Origin: Acidimicrobiia bacterium
Lineage (GTDB): Bacteria > Actinomycetota > Acidimicrobiia > Spongiisociales > ZC4RG35
Length of the DNA: 52,115 bases
Assembly (NCBI GenBank): GCA_013812505.1
Contig: JACCTH010000022.1
Coordinates: 1 to 52,115 of the forward strand
Direction of reading: 5' to 3'
Of this stretch, positions 33,254 through 42,107 are shown in pieces. Every line of letters begins with the position of its first letter. The stretch's first letter is position 1. Position numbers and translations under genes: made by a program. The notes under the pieces were generated by a model. It did not search any database and had not been told where the DNA came from. It was given only the letters and a program-made list of their open reading frames with translations.

Positions 33254-34048
33254 ATGTCCTTTGACCGTGCTCGGACCATGCTCTTGATATCGGGGTTGGT
33301 GCTCATCTCCCTCGTGGGCTTGGTGGCGATCTCGCGGGGGGTCGACCGGATCGAGGTAATCGCCACCCTCTTTTTCATCCCGGTCTTCGCGAGCTTCCTT
33401 TTCTTTGGAATCAGAGGGGGATTTCTCGTTGCGGTGCTTGCCTCGCTTGGCTATCTCGCGCTCCGTATCCCTTCGATCCGCTTGCTCGGTCTAACCCCAT
33501 TAAGCGGCCAGATCGCGGCTCGCATCCTTGGCTACTTGGGATTTGGCATCGGCGGGGGGTGGGCTAGTCAGCAGATCAAGGCCGCCCTCGACAAGCTCGC
33601 CGCCCAAGACGACGTCGACGATGAAACCGGCCTCGGCAACGCCCGCGCGATGATCCAAATGGCAGACGTCGAACGAGCCCGATCAGATCGCTATGAAAAA
33701 GTGTTCTCGGTTGTGCTCGCCGATATGACGAATCCTTCATGGGGTTCGCTCCCCGTCCGTAAACAAAAGTCCGCTCTCCGGGCTTTTGGCCAGACCGTCC
33801 GAGACACCGTGCGCACCACCGACCACCTCTCGCACGCTCGCCAGGAAGACCACCATCTCATCGGGGTTGTTCTTCCGGAAACGGGCCCGGAAGGTGCACG
33901 GATCGCGGCTGAGAACCTGCGTCAGCTACTCACCAAGCAGGCTGGAGCCGAGGCCGAGGTGCGACTAGCGACCGCCACCTATCCCGGCGATGGCATCAAG
34001 CGAATTCTCGACATGTGGCGGCAATTGGATAGCCAAGCGCGTCCCTAA
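33254..34048 (+). CDS. membrane protein with degenerate GGDEF domain
   Basis: A 264-aa protein from the ATG at 33254, preceded by TAAGG. Three or four hydrophobic helices span about 8-110. A helix then leads to DDVDDETGLGNARAMIQMAD, which parallels the DxLTGLxNRR opening of diguanylate cyclases. The signature loop that should read GGDEF is RQEDHHLIGVVLPETG, so the glycines and catalytic acidic pair are lost. It most likely makes no c-di-GMP and serves as a sensor or scaffold. The 3' end overlaps the end of comEC by 4 bp on the opposite strand. Confidence 0.8.
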   Translation: MSFDRARTMLLISGLVLISLVGLVAISRGVDRIEVIATLFFIPVFASFLFFGIRGGFLVAVLASLGYLALRIPSIRLLGLTPLSGQIAARILGYLGFGIGGGWASQQIKAALDKLAAQDDVDDETGLGNARAMIQMADVERARSDRYEKVFSVVLADMTNPSWGSLPVRKQKSALRAFGQTVRDTVRTTDHLSHARQEDHHLIGVVLPETGPEGARIAAENLRQLLTKQAGAEAEVRLATATYPGDGIKRILDMWRQLDSQARP

Positions 34049-36144
34049 GGCAGGATCTCAAGGGAGATCACAATGTCACCGTATTGATCGGTTCGTTGAA
34101 TCTCGACCCCCGCGTCGGCCAGGGCACCGACGATGCTGGGATGGGGATGGCCGAAGTCGTTTTCGCCGACACTCACGACGGCCAACCTCGGAGTAGTGGC
34201 GAGCAACCAGCTGATCCGCGACGTCGCCCCACCGTGGTGGGGGACTTTGAGCACATCGACATCGAGCGGTCCGATGTCGGTCTGAGCGGCAACCTCGATA
34301 TCGCCAGTCATCAGCACGGAAACGCCTGGCCCTTCCACCAGAACAACGATCGACTCGTCGTTGGGGTCCTCGTAGTGCCGCTCAGGTCCCAGAACCTGGA
34401 CCTTCACGTCTCCGAGAACCACCGTCGTTGAGACGATTGGCACTTGCATAGGGACCCCCTGCGCGTCCATCTCGATCTCGATCTGATTCCAAGTCGCACT
34501 GAGATGTCGATCACCCGTGAACCACACCAGGCCAATCGGCAGGCGGCCTGCCAATCCCACCAGGCCGCCGATGTGATCGTCGTGCGGATGCGTGGCGATG
34601 ATCAGGTCGAGAGCCTTGACGCGCTGACGACGAAGCGCCTCCCAGAGTTGGCGCGGGTCGGGCCCGGCGTCAATCATGATCATGCGGCCGTCACGGGTAG
34701 CGATGAGAGCGGCGTCGCCTTGGCCGACGTCGAGGAACGCCACTGCTGGACCGGACAGGCCTGAACCTCCAAAAAGGAGGAAGAACAACCCCACCGACGT
34801 GGCAAAAGCGACCGGCGGCCGCGACCGTGGCCACCGGATGACGATCGCAACTGCCACACCCAACCCAACAGCCGGGAGGGTTGAAAGCTGCGGCAACCAG
34901 GACGCGGTTCGACCGATCCAGAGGACAGCACCACTCCCCAAAGCGGCAAGGTCGATCAAAGGATCGATGGAGGTGAGGATGGCGACCGCCGACACGAGAG
35001 TCGCGGCGGCTACCAGAGGGGCCGCAACCAGATTCGTCAACGGGGAAAACAATGGAATCTCCCCAAAGGAGGCAAGGAGGATCGGCGCGACCGACACCTG
35101 AGCGGCCAGCCCCACCCCCAAGGGCTTGCGCAACCAGGTCGGCAGCGACTCAGGGAGAGAGTCACCCGCGATCATGATTCCCGAGGTGGCCGCGACCGAG
35201 AGTTGGAAACCGAGATCAGTGACGAGTCCCGGTGAGACGAGAACCGCCAATCCGACCCCGAGACCTAGGGCGACCCAATGGCTCAAGGCGAGACCGATTA
35301 CCCGAGCACCGAGGACTCCGCCAGCCATGAGGCTCGCACGAACCACCGACGGCTCCCACCGCGTCGCTACTGCAAAAACGAAAAGACCAAGCAGGCCGAG
35401 GACTCCGCGCCGGCGCGGACCGATCCCTAACGGACCCAACGCGATCCAGAAAAGAAGGAGAAATGCCGCGACGTTTGAGCCCGAGACGGCCACGAAATGT
35501 GAGAGTCCCGCGGCCCGGAGCGCTTCAAGATCCGACTCGGACAGACCCGAGGTTTCTCCCACGAGGAAGCCCGCCAACAAAGCTTGCTCGGGGATTTCTC
35601 GGTCGAGTCTCGACAAGACGTGCCCTCGCAGGGCGTTGCCTGCGAACGTAAGCGGGTCGGAAGGACTGGCCAGCGGTTCGACTTGATCGACTTCAAACCG
35701 GGTCTGGAGGAGAGCACCGGTGATTCGATAGCTGCCTCCACGGACAAGATCGACCTCCGTGGAAAGGGTGAGCAGGAGATCTGGCCCCTTCCATTCGCGT
35801 CGTTGGTCCCCGACCAACACGGCGATCGGCCGAGCCACCGCCCAGGCGTCGGCATATCGACCGAGGCTGCTGTCGGTCACGGCCACGACGTCCAGAGCGT
35901 CGTATGCCGGCGGCAACGCGATAGCAGTCTGTTCCCGTGTGCGAATGTTGGAGAACTGGCCCGCGGCAACACCAACAACGAAGGCGAGCAAGGCCAGTCG
36001 GGGCGATCGCCTCGACAAGAGGCCGCCGGCCAGACCAGCTCCCACCACCCACAGCCAGCCAAATCGGCCAGCGGTGGCCAAACCGGACACCAGCCAGGCC
36101 GTGTTGGCGAGGACGACTCTTTCCGCAGGGTTAGGCCACCTCAA
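34045..36144 (-). CDS. comEC: competence protein ComEC/Rec2 (DNA uptake channel)
   Basis: Inner-membrane channel for single-stranded DNA uptake in natural transformation, 699 aa. N-terminal helices and an OB-like DUF4131 region (about 60-180) precede the Competence domain, with [20 protein letters not shown] and [14 protein letters not shown]. About ten transmembrane helices follow. A C-terminal metallo-beta-lactamase-like domain starts at [13 protein letters not shown] and has the metal motif [10 protein letters not shown] and VPHHGG. All usual parts are present, so the protein looks functional. Its start overlaps the comEA stop by 4 bp. Confidence 0.95.
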   Translation of the reverse strand: MRWPNPAERVVLANTAWLVSGLATAGRFGWLWVVGAGLAGGLLSRRSPRLALLAFVVGVAAGQFSNIRTREQTAIALPPAYDALDVVAVTDSSLGRYADAWAVARPIAVLVGDQRREWKGPDLLLTLSTEVDLVRGGSYRITGALLQTRFEVDQVEPLASPSDPLTFAGNALRGHVLSRLDREIPEQALLAGFLVGETSGLSESDLEALRAAGLSHFVAVSGSNVAAFLLLFWIALGPLGIGPRRRGVLGLLGLFVFAVATRWEPSVVRASLMAGGVLGARVIGLALSHWVALGLGVGLAVLVSPGLVTDLGFQLSVAATSGIMIAGDSLPESLPTWLRKPLGVGLAAQVSVAPILLASFGEIPLFSPLTNLVAAPLVAAATLVSAVAILTSIDPLIDLAALGSGAVLWIGRTASWLPQLSTLPAVGLGVAVAIVIRWPRSRPPVAFATSVGLFFLLFGGSGLSGPAVAFLDVGQGDAALIATRDGRMIMIDAGPDPRQLWEALRRQRVKALDLIIATHPHDDHIGGLVGLAGRLPIGLVWFTGDRHLSATWNQIEIEMDAQGVPMQVPIVSTTVVLGDVKVQVLGPERHYEDPNDESIVVLVEGPGVSVLMTGDIEVAAQTDIGPLDVDVLKVPHHGGATSRISWLLATTPRLAVVSVGENDFGHPHPSIVGALADAGVEIQRTDQYGDIVISLEILP

Positions 36145-36683
36145 GGAACGACCAGGTCGCGGATGCTGGCCAGCTTGGCTTCCCCGATCCCCGGGACCAG
36201 AAGCAGGTCCTCAACCGTTTGAAACGGCCCATTGGCCTCGCGGTAGTCGACGATCCTCTGGGCGATCACAGGCCCAATTCCCGGCAGCTGGTCGAGCTCT
36301 TCGACTGCGGCTCGGCTGAGACTGATCGGCCCACCTTCGTCCGATTCGGACGCTACGACCTCCGAACCTGCCGGTCCAGGCAGGAGAACCTGCTCACCAT
36401 CGACGAGGGTGGCGGCAAGGTTGAGCGCAGCCAGATCGGCGCCGGGCATCGATCCGCCAGCGGCCGAAATCGCGTCGGCGACGCGGGCCCCTCCTGGCAA
36501 CTCGACAAGACCGGGCCTCGCCACCCAACCTCCGACATGCACGGTGATCGTCGAGGAAGAAGTCGATGCTGATATCGCGACCGCGAGGGGTGGGCTCTCC
36601 GAACTCCTCCTGCCCCACAGGAGACCGGCCGCAACCGCGGCAACCAGCACCAACCAAATCAAGGACGCCCGGCCCGAGCTCAC
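36141..36683 (-). CDS. comEA: competence DNA-binding protein ComEA
   Basis: Binds incoming double-stranded DNA outside the membrane and passes it to ComEC. The product is 180 aa: one N-terminal anchor helix (8-24), a SLBB domain (about 46-105; [20 protein letters not shown]), a flexible linker, and two C-terminal helix-hairpin-helix motifs ([19 protein letters not shown] and [19 protein letters not shown]). It starts at GTG. The comEA-comEC operon together with recO suggests a capacity for transformation, but other competence genes such as pilus and dprA are not in this window. Confidence 0.95.
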   Translation of the reverse strand: MSSGRASLIWLVLVAAVAAGLLWGRRSSESPPLAVAISASTSSSTITVHVGGWVARPGLVELPGGARVADAISAAGGSMPGADLAALNLAATLVDGEQVLLPGPAGSEVVASESDEGGPISLSRAAVEELDQLPGIGPVIAQRIVDYREANGPFQTVEDLLLVPGIGEAKLASIRDLVVP

Positions 36684-36747
36684 TCGTTGGTAATAGTCCG
36701 GTCGGTCGCTTTACGGAAGGGGTCTGCGCGCGACCTATGGTGACGAG

Positions 36748-37566
36748 ATGAGCACGACGGACACCGATGTCTATCGCGTCCAAGAGGGGACGGCCGCCGA
36801 TCTCGCCCAGCGCGATCCAGCCGACGGCCGGCTATTCGCCGGCGACAAAGAGGCTGGTAGTCAGGCGATGAAGGCGCTCAACGAGCGGCTCGAAGAACTC
36901 CAGGACCTGTTCTACGCCAACCGCAGTCATCGGCTGCTCGTCGTCCTCCAGGCAACCGACACCGGGGGGAAGGACGGGACGATCTCCGCGGTGTTTGAGG
37001 GTGTCAATCCACTCGGAGTCAAAGTCGCGTCGTTCAAGCAACCGACCCCGCTCGAGCTCGATCACGACTATCTCTGGCGCGTCCATCCCCATGTGCCCGG
37101 CAACGGCGAGATCACGATTTTCAACCGCAGCCACTACGAAGACGTTTTGGTGGTGCGCGTTCGCGAGCTGACTTCCGAGGAGCGGTGGCGGCGACGATTC
37201 GATCACATCCGGAACTTCGAACAGATGCTGGTGGACGAAGGCACCACCATCCTGAAGTTCTTTCTCCACATCTCCAAGGAAGAGCAACGCCAGCGCCTCC
37301 AGGACCGAATCGACGACGCCTCGAAGCATTGGAAGTTCTCCATGGGCGACCTCGACGAACGCAAGCGCTGGGACCTCTATCAGGCAGCCTACGAAGAGGC
37401 GATCACCCTGACCTCGACGACGACTGCGCCCTGGTACGTCATCCCGGCCAATCGCAAGTGGTACCGCAACATCGTTATCGCGCGAGTCTTGATCGAGACT
37501 CTCGAGAAACTCAACCTGAAGTACCCACCCCCCGAGGCCGACCTTACCGGGCTAGTCGTCGAATGA
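36748..37566 (+). CDS. PPK2-family polyphosphate:nucleotide phosphotransferase
   Basis: A 272-aa kinase that transfers phosphate between polyphosphate and nucleotides. Walker A is ATDTGGKDGTI and Walker B NRSHYEDVLVVRV. Further conserved blocks are VFEGVNPLGVKVASFKQPT, HDYLWRVHPHVPG, FKFFLHIS-like LKFFLHISKEEQ, and APWYVIPANRKWYRN. Length and the one-domain layout fit class I/III enzymes; class III members phosphorylate AMP and ADP. It is divergent from comEA and ends next to the convergent small protease-like gene (1-bp spacing). Confidence 0.93.
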   Translation: MSTTDTDVYRVQEGTAADLAQRDPADGRLFAGDKEAGSQAMKALNERLEELQDLFYANRSHRLLVVLQATDTGGKDGTISAVFEGVNPLGVKVASFKQPTPLELDHDYLWRVHPHVPGNGEITIFNRSHYEDVLVVRVRELTSEERWRRRFDHIRNFEQMLVDEGTTILKFFLHISKEEQRQRLQDRIDDASKHWKFSMGDLDERKRWDLYQAAYEEAITLTSTTTAPWYVIPANRKWYRNIVIARVLIETLEKLNLKYPPPEADLTGLVVE

Positions 37567-37962
37567 TCAGTGGCCGGCGATACGGCGGGCTTCCTGTTCG
37601 AAGCTGATCTGGCGATAGGCCTCGGTGTGGCCAAGGCCGCGCCGGCGCCCCTGTAAATAGTCGGCGAGATAACGCCACAAGAAGCGAAGGACCCCGAGCT
37701 CTTTCCATTGCCGTACATGAACGAGCTCGTGCTGAACGGTGTTGGCGAGACGAGTGCGATCACCCGTCAGGCAATCAGCGCGAACGAAGATTCCAAACGG
37801 CAATGTCATGGCTGCCACATCGCCTCGCCAGGCCCGCACCATCCAGCGCGGCGCCCGGCGAATGGGGACAGCGTCGAGATCGGCGACTCCGCATCTCTGC
37901 GCTACTTCTTCGACATCCAAACCCCCCAGCGCGGCGACTACCGAAGGGGGATATCCCTTCAA
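37567..37962 (-). CDS. small HExxH (zincin-like) protein
   Basis: A 131-aa protein of unknown function with a zinc-protease motif, HELVHVRQW, in LANTVQHELVHVRQWKELGV, followed by a basic helical segment and FEQEARRIAGH. No third ligand can be assigned firmly; the Glu of the final FEQEA is a candidate. Small stand-alone HExxH proteins like this are common in Actinomycetota. The start is the TTG of a TTGA overlap with the leuS stop (37962-37959), giving tight coupling to leuS; the longer open frame upstream is antisense-free but lies wholly within leuS. Confidence 0.7.
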   Translation of the reverse strand: MKGYPPSVVAALGGLDVEEVAQRCGVADLDAVPIRRAPRWMVRAWRGDVAAMTLPFGIFVRADCLTGDRTRLANTVQHELVHVRQWKELGVLRFLWRYLADYLQGRRRGLGHTEAYRQISFEQEARRIAGH

Positions 37963-40391
37963 GAAATCACCACGTTGACGAGGTTGGGCGTGCGGACGAC
38001 GACCTTGCGAATCGTGCCTGCGGCCAGGTAAGGAGCGAGCTTGGCCGAATTGAGCGCGACGCTTTCGGCTTCGGCTTCGGAGATCCTCGACGGCACTTGG
38101 ATCCGGTCGCGGACTTTTCCATTCACCTGGACGACCATCGTCACCTCCTCCAGCTCCACCAGCGAAGGATCCCAAACCGGCCAGGGTTCGAGTGCCAGCA
38201 TCGGGCCGCGTCCGGTCTGTTCCCAAAGCTCGTGGGTGACGTGAGGAGCCATCGGCCCCAGCATCTTCAACAAGAGGCCGTATGCCTCGTCGTAGACCGA
38301 TCTGCTCAAACCCTCATCGGAGCGGAGTCGATCGAGAATGCTGTTGGTCAGACCCATCAGCGCGGCGACGGCGGTGTTGAAACGGAAACGGTCGATATCT
38401 TCGGTGACCTTCTTCACCGTGCGATGAGCCGCAGCGCGGAGCGCTTGGTCGCCTTCGGACGGTGGGCTGTCGACGACTATCCCTGCCTCTCCGTGACCGA
38501 TCCGCCAGACCCGATCAAGGAAGCGATAGGTTCCCTCCACCCCGTTGTCGTTCCAAATCGCATCGTCAGTCGGCGGTCCAATGAAGAGCTCGAACAACCG
38601 AATCGCGTCGGCGCCGTACCGGGAGTAGTAGTCATCGGGGGCGACCACATTGCCTTTCGACTTGGACATCTTGGCGCCGTCCTTGACGATCATCCCTTGA
38701 GTGAACAGAGCGGCGAAGGGCTCCTCGACCTCGACCAAGCCCATGTCATGCAGGACCTTGGTGATGAAGCGGGCGTAAAGCAGGTGGAGGACTGCGTGCT
38801 CGATGCCGCCCACGTACTGATCGATCGGCATCCAATAGGCGACCTTGGCCGGATCGAAGATCTCCTCAGAGTTGTCTGAATCGCAATAGCGCAGGTAGTA
38901 CCAGGAGGAGTCGACAAAGGTGTCCATCGTGTCAGTCTCTCGTTCCGCCGGACCGCCACAAACCGGACAGATGACATTGACGAATTCGGGGACTGAGGCC
39001 AGAGGGGATTCCCCCTCGGGGGCGTAGTTCTCGACATCAGGATGTACCACCGGCAAGTCGGCTTCCGGGACCGCCACCAGACCGTCGGTCGGACATTTGA
39101 TGATCGGGATTGGACAGCCCCAGTAACGCTGCCGAGAGATGAGCCAGTCACGCAACCGGTATTGGACCTTGCCGAAGCCGAGGCCGCGTTCCTCCAGCCA
39201 GGCGATGATTCGTTTCTTGGCGGACGCTTGGTCGAGCCCGTCGAGGAAATCAGAGTTGATGACTGGACCTTCGCCTAGGTAAGGCTCACCTTCGAAACCA
39301 GACGGGGGCTCGACCGTGCGGATGATTTCGATTCCATATCGCTTGGCGAAATCCCAGTCACGTTGGTCCTGACCGGGCACGGCCATGATCGCTCCGGTCC
39401 CGTACGACAGCAGCACGTAATCGGCGATATAGATCGGCACCTGGCCGTTGTTGGCGGGGTTAATCGCAAAAGCGCCGGTGAAGACGCCGGTCTTGGCTCC
39501 CTCGGCAAGGCGCTCGACTTCGCTGGCCCTTCTGGCAGCGGCGATGTACTCCCGTGCCTCGGTTTCGGTTTCGCTGCCGGTGATCAACGCCTCGACCAAG
39601 GGGTGCTCGGGGGCGAGGACGGCGAATGTCATTCCGAACACCGTGTCGGGTCGGGTCGTGAACACCTCAAACGAAAGGTCGTTGTCCGCCACCTTGATCG
39701 TGAACTGGGCACCTTCCGATCGCCCGATCCAGTTCTCCTGCATGACGCGGACGCGGTCCGGCCACCGGTCCAGCAAGGCGAGGTCGTTCAGCAACCGCTC
39801 GCCGTAGTCGGTTATGCGAAAGAACCACTGCTCGAGATCACGTTTCGCGACGATCGTGCCGCACCGCTCACAGGCTCCGTCGACGACTTGCTCGTTGGCG
39901 AGCACGGTTTGATCTTGAGGACACCAGTTGACTGGGGCAAGCTTCTTATAGGCGAGGCCCTGCTCGAAGAGCTTGAGGAAGAGCCACTGGTCCCACCGAT
40001 AGAACTCGGGGGTATGAGAGGCGATTTCGCGGTCCCAGTCGTAGACCCCGCCCAGCCGTTTGAGCTGCGCTTTCATGGTCTGGATCTTCTCTTCGGTGAA
40101 GATCCGCGGATGGATGCCAGAGGCAATGGCGGCGTTCTCGGCCGGCAACCCGAACGAGTCCCAACCCATCGGTGAGAGAACATTGAATCCCCGCATGGTC
40201 TTGTAGCGGGTGATCAGGTCGACATAGGTGTAGTTGCGGAGGTGGCCCATGTGCATCTCGCCCGAGGGATAGGGATACATCTGCACGTTGAAAAACTTGG
40301 GCCGGTCCGGATCGGCTGTGACATTGAACACGCGCTCATCGGCCCAACGGGCCTGCCATTTCGGTTCAATTGTCGCAAAGTCGTACGCCAC
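37959..40391 (-). CDS. leuS: leucyl-tRNA synthetase
   Basis: Class I synthetase that charges tRNA-Leu, 810 aa, the normal bacterial size. The HIGH motif is PYPSGEMHMGHLRNY. The CP1 editing domain lies about 220-420 with TTRPDTVFGMTF and TGAIMAVPGQDQRD. The KMSKS motif is AKMSKSKGNVVAPDDYY, and the anticodon-binding and C-terminal domains are complete, ending in VQVNGKVRDRIQVP. It begins at GTG. It heads a two-gene operon with the HExxH protein. Confidence 0.97.
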   Translation of the reverse strand: MAYDFATIEPKWQARWADERVFNVTADPDRPKFFNVQMYPYPSGEMHMGHLRNYTYVDLITRYKTMRGFNVLSPMGWDSFGLPAENAAIASGIHPRIFTEEKIQTMKAQLKRLGGVYDWDREIASHTPEFYRWDQWLFLKLFEQGLAYKKLAPVNWCPQDQTVLANEQVVDGACERCGTIVAKRDLEQWFFRITDYGERLLNDLALLDRWPDRVRVMQENWIGRSEGAQFTIKVADNDLSFEVFTTRPDTVFGMTFAVLAPEHPLVEALITGSETETEAREYIAAARRASEVERLAEGAKTGVFTGAFAINPANNGQVPIYIADYVLLSYGTGAIMAVPGQDQRDWDFAKRYGIEIIRTVEPPSGFEGEPYLGEGPVINSDFLDGLDQASAKKRIIAWLEERGLGFGKVQYRLRDWLISRQRYWGCPIPIIKCPTDGLVAVPEADLPVVHPDVENYAPEGESPLASVPEFVNVICPVCGGPAERETDTMDTFVDSSWYYLRYCDSDNSEEIFDPAKVAYWMPIDQYVGGIEHAVLHLLYARFITKVLHDMGLVEVEEPFAALFTQGMIVKDGAKMSKSKGNVVAPDDYYSRYGADAIRLFELFIGPPTDDAIWNDNGVEGTYRFLDRVWRIGHGEAGIVVDSPPSEGDQALRAAAHRTVKKVTEDIDRFRFNTAVAALMGLTNSILDRLRSDEGLSRSVYDEAYGLLLKMLGPMAPHVTHELWEQTGRGPMLALEPWPVWDPSLVELEEVTMVVQVNGKVRDRIQVPSRISEAEAESVALNSAKLAPYLAAGTIRKVVVRTPNLVNVVIS

Positions 40392-40421
40392 GGGGCATCG
40401 AGGCTAGCGCCGACCATTTTT

Positions 40422-40473
40422 GACCAAGCAGCGTTTTTATCACGCAAACAGGGCGTAAAACGCCCTGTTTGCG
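40422..40473. repeat. hairpin plus 22-bp tail, left copy
   Basis: Perfect 14-bp stem CGCAAACAGGGCGT (40443-40456) and ACGCCCTGTTTGCG (40460-40473) with loop AAA. The outer tail GACCAAGCAGCGTTTTTATC plus AC (40422-40443) reappears in inverse orientation at 40916-40937 with 21 of 22 bases identical. It lies between divergent leuS and the small membrane gene, so it is not a simple terminator. Confidence 0.65.
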
Positions 40474-40512
40474 TCGCGAAAACGGTGCGGTGGGTTGGCC
40501 TACGATCCCGGG

Positions 40513-40870
40513 ATGACCTACGCCGCTGGCGGCGCCGCCGCCCTGATCGCGGTGGTGGCGCTGTTTCAAATCATGTTGGCGCTTGGCGTGCCGTGGGGAG
40601 CAGCGGCCTGGGGCGGACGAAATGCCGGAGTACTCCCCACAAAACTGCGCATCTCTGCGCTTCTCCTGGGCGGAATCGCGTGGCTCGTCCTAGCAAGAAG
40701 CGCCTCCGCGAATCCGCCTACTTGGCTGAATGCGGCTGCTTGGATCATCGCCGGTTACTTCGCACTCGGAACGATCGTGAACGCGATCTCGCGCTCGAAA
40801 GTTGAACGAATCTGGGGCACCGGTTTCCCTATCGATCGCTGTATTGGTCGGCATCGTCGCTGCGGGGTAG
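40513..40870 (+). pseudogene. small four-helix membrane protein gene with a frameshift
   Basis: From the ATG at 40513 (MTYAAGGAAALIAV) the frame encodes about 100 residues with three hydrophobic helices, up to ISRSKVERIW. At the GGGG run 40814-40817 the original frame goes on into a basic, unlikely tail that ends at 41028 inside the next gene. One base fewer gives APVSLSIAVLVGIVAAG and a stop at 40868-40870, an ideal fourth membrane helix. The intact protein would therefore have about 119 aa. I do not know its function. It is enclosed by the inverted 22-bp repeats at 40422 and 40916. Confidence 0.7.
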
Positions 40871-40884
40871 ACAGCGTTATCGAG

Positions 40885-40937
40885 ACCAAATCGGCCCCTC
40901 CCTGGGGCCGATTTGGTGATAAAAGCGCTGCTTGGTC
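40885..40937. repeat. hairpin plus 22-bp tail, right copy; probable terminator
   Basis: Perfect 14-bp stem ACCAAATCGGCCCC (40885-40898) and GGGGCCGATTTGGT (40904-40917), loop TCCCT, followed by GTGATAAAAGCGCTGCTTGG plus TC (40916-40937), the mirror of 40422-40443. It sits between two converging genes and may end both transcripts. Confidence 0.65.
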
Positions 40938-40951
40938 TATTAAGAGGCGGC

Positions 40952-42025
40952 TCAGTCGACCTTGGACAGCGAGGCGAGCTTGTCGAGGTGCTCGGCGATC
41001 ACGACTACCTCGTCGCCCAGCTCGATGACTAACGCGGTTTCCGGATTCGTGGTGAGGTCGCCGTTGCGCGCCAGGGCCAGCAACGTGGCGTCGTTGTCGT
41101 CTTTGAGATGGCGGCTCACGTCTCCGACCGACATCCCCACCATCCGATCGGGAATACGCACCCGGTAGAGCTCAGCGCCTTCTCCGCCCGAAACCAAATC
41201 GGTGACGAGGTCACCCAAGCCGGGATAGAGGGCAGTGCGAGCAAGCAAACGCGAGGCAAGCTTCGAGGTGACGAGGACTTCGTCTACGTCGGCCCGTTTG
41301 AAGTGGGGCACGTGCTTGGGGTTGTTGACCTCAACCACTGTCCGCACCTGCGGGGCCATGGCCTCGATCGCCAAAACGGTGAGGATCGAGTGCATGTCGG
41401 CATCGTCGCTCCCATCGCGCGGGCAGATGATCGCGGCCCGAGCGGTGGTGATACCTGCCCGCGACAGATCCTCCTCGGCGGCGCCATCGCCACGCACAAA
41501 ATAGACGCCGTCGCCCGCCGGGTTTCGTTCTGCAGCGTCGATAACGACTACCCGAACGTCGTAATCGTCGCTTCGCAACTCATCGATTAGCTCGCGGGCG
41601 GTGGAGTTCCACCCACAGACCACGACGTGATCGTTGAATCCGGCAGCACCCATACCCTGACCCTCCTTGAGTAGTAGATCAATGACAAAACCCACCAACG
41701 CCCCAGTGACTGTCGCGACTATCGCTACTCCGAAGAGATTGAGCAGCCACGATGTAACCCATCCCCACGGTCCGGTGACGTAGTCGGACGAGCCTTGTCC
41801 CATGACGGTCGTCACCGCCCAGTAGAACGATGCGAAAAAGTTGCGTGGAGTCAGGTCTTGCTCGGTGAAAGTCACGAGGGCTGCGGCCATGCCGATGATT
41901 ACGACGAGCCCGATCAACATCTTGGTAGTGACTTTGCCTTCGAACTGGCGGGTCACCCGCTGGAGATGCCAGCCAATCCTGCGGAGAAACGGAACACCTA
42001 GAAATCCGGCGATTCGGCTGCGCAT
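40952..42025 (-). CDS. two-TM ion channel with RCK (TrkA-N) domain and unusual filter
   Basis: A 357-aa protein built like a bacterial K+ channel: helix 1 (about 35-52), pore loop (60-82), helix 2 (about 92-118), then an RCK/TrkA-N NAD-binding domain (VVVCGWNSTARELIDEL; Rossmann fold to about 240) and a TrkA-C-like domain (YRVRIPDRMVGMSVGDVSRH). The selectivity filter, normally TVGYGD, reads TTVMGQGSSDY (72-82), so the GYG triplet is gone. Ion selectivity is therefore uncertain. It stands alone, divergent from dapB. Confidence 0.88.
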   Translation of the reverse strand: MRSRIAGFLGVPFLRRIGWHLQRVTRQFEGKVTTKMLIGLVVIIGMAAALVTFTEQDLTPRNFFASFYWAVTTVMGQGSSDYVTGPWGWVTSWLLNLFGVAIVATVTGALVGFVIDLLLKEGQGMGAAGFNDHVVVCGWNSTARELIDELRSDDYDVRVVVIDAAERNPAGDGVYFVRGDGAAEEDLSRAGITTARAAIICPRDGSDDADMHSILTVLAIEAMAPQVRTVVEVNNPKHVPHFKRADVDEVLVTSKLASRLLARTALYPGLGDLVTDLVSGGEGAELYRVRIPDRMVGMSVGDVSRHLKDDNDATLLALARNGDLTTNPETALVIELGDEVVVIAEHLDKLASLSKVD

Positions 42026-42107
42026 TTGGCCAAAAGCCTACCGATGCCTACCTTCCCGGCGAAGCCCAAGGAGTAGGACTTTTGATCAATAAGCTTTCCG
42101 AAGCCCT

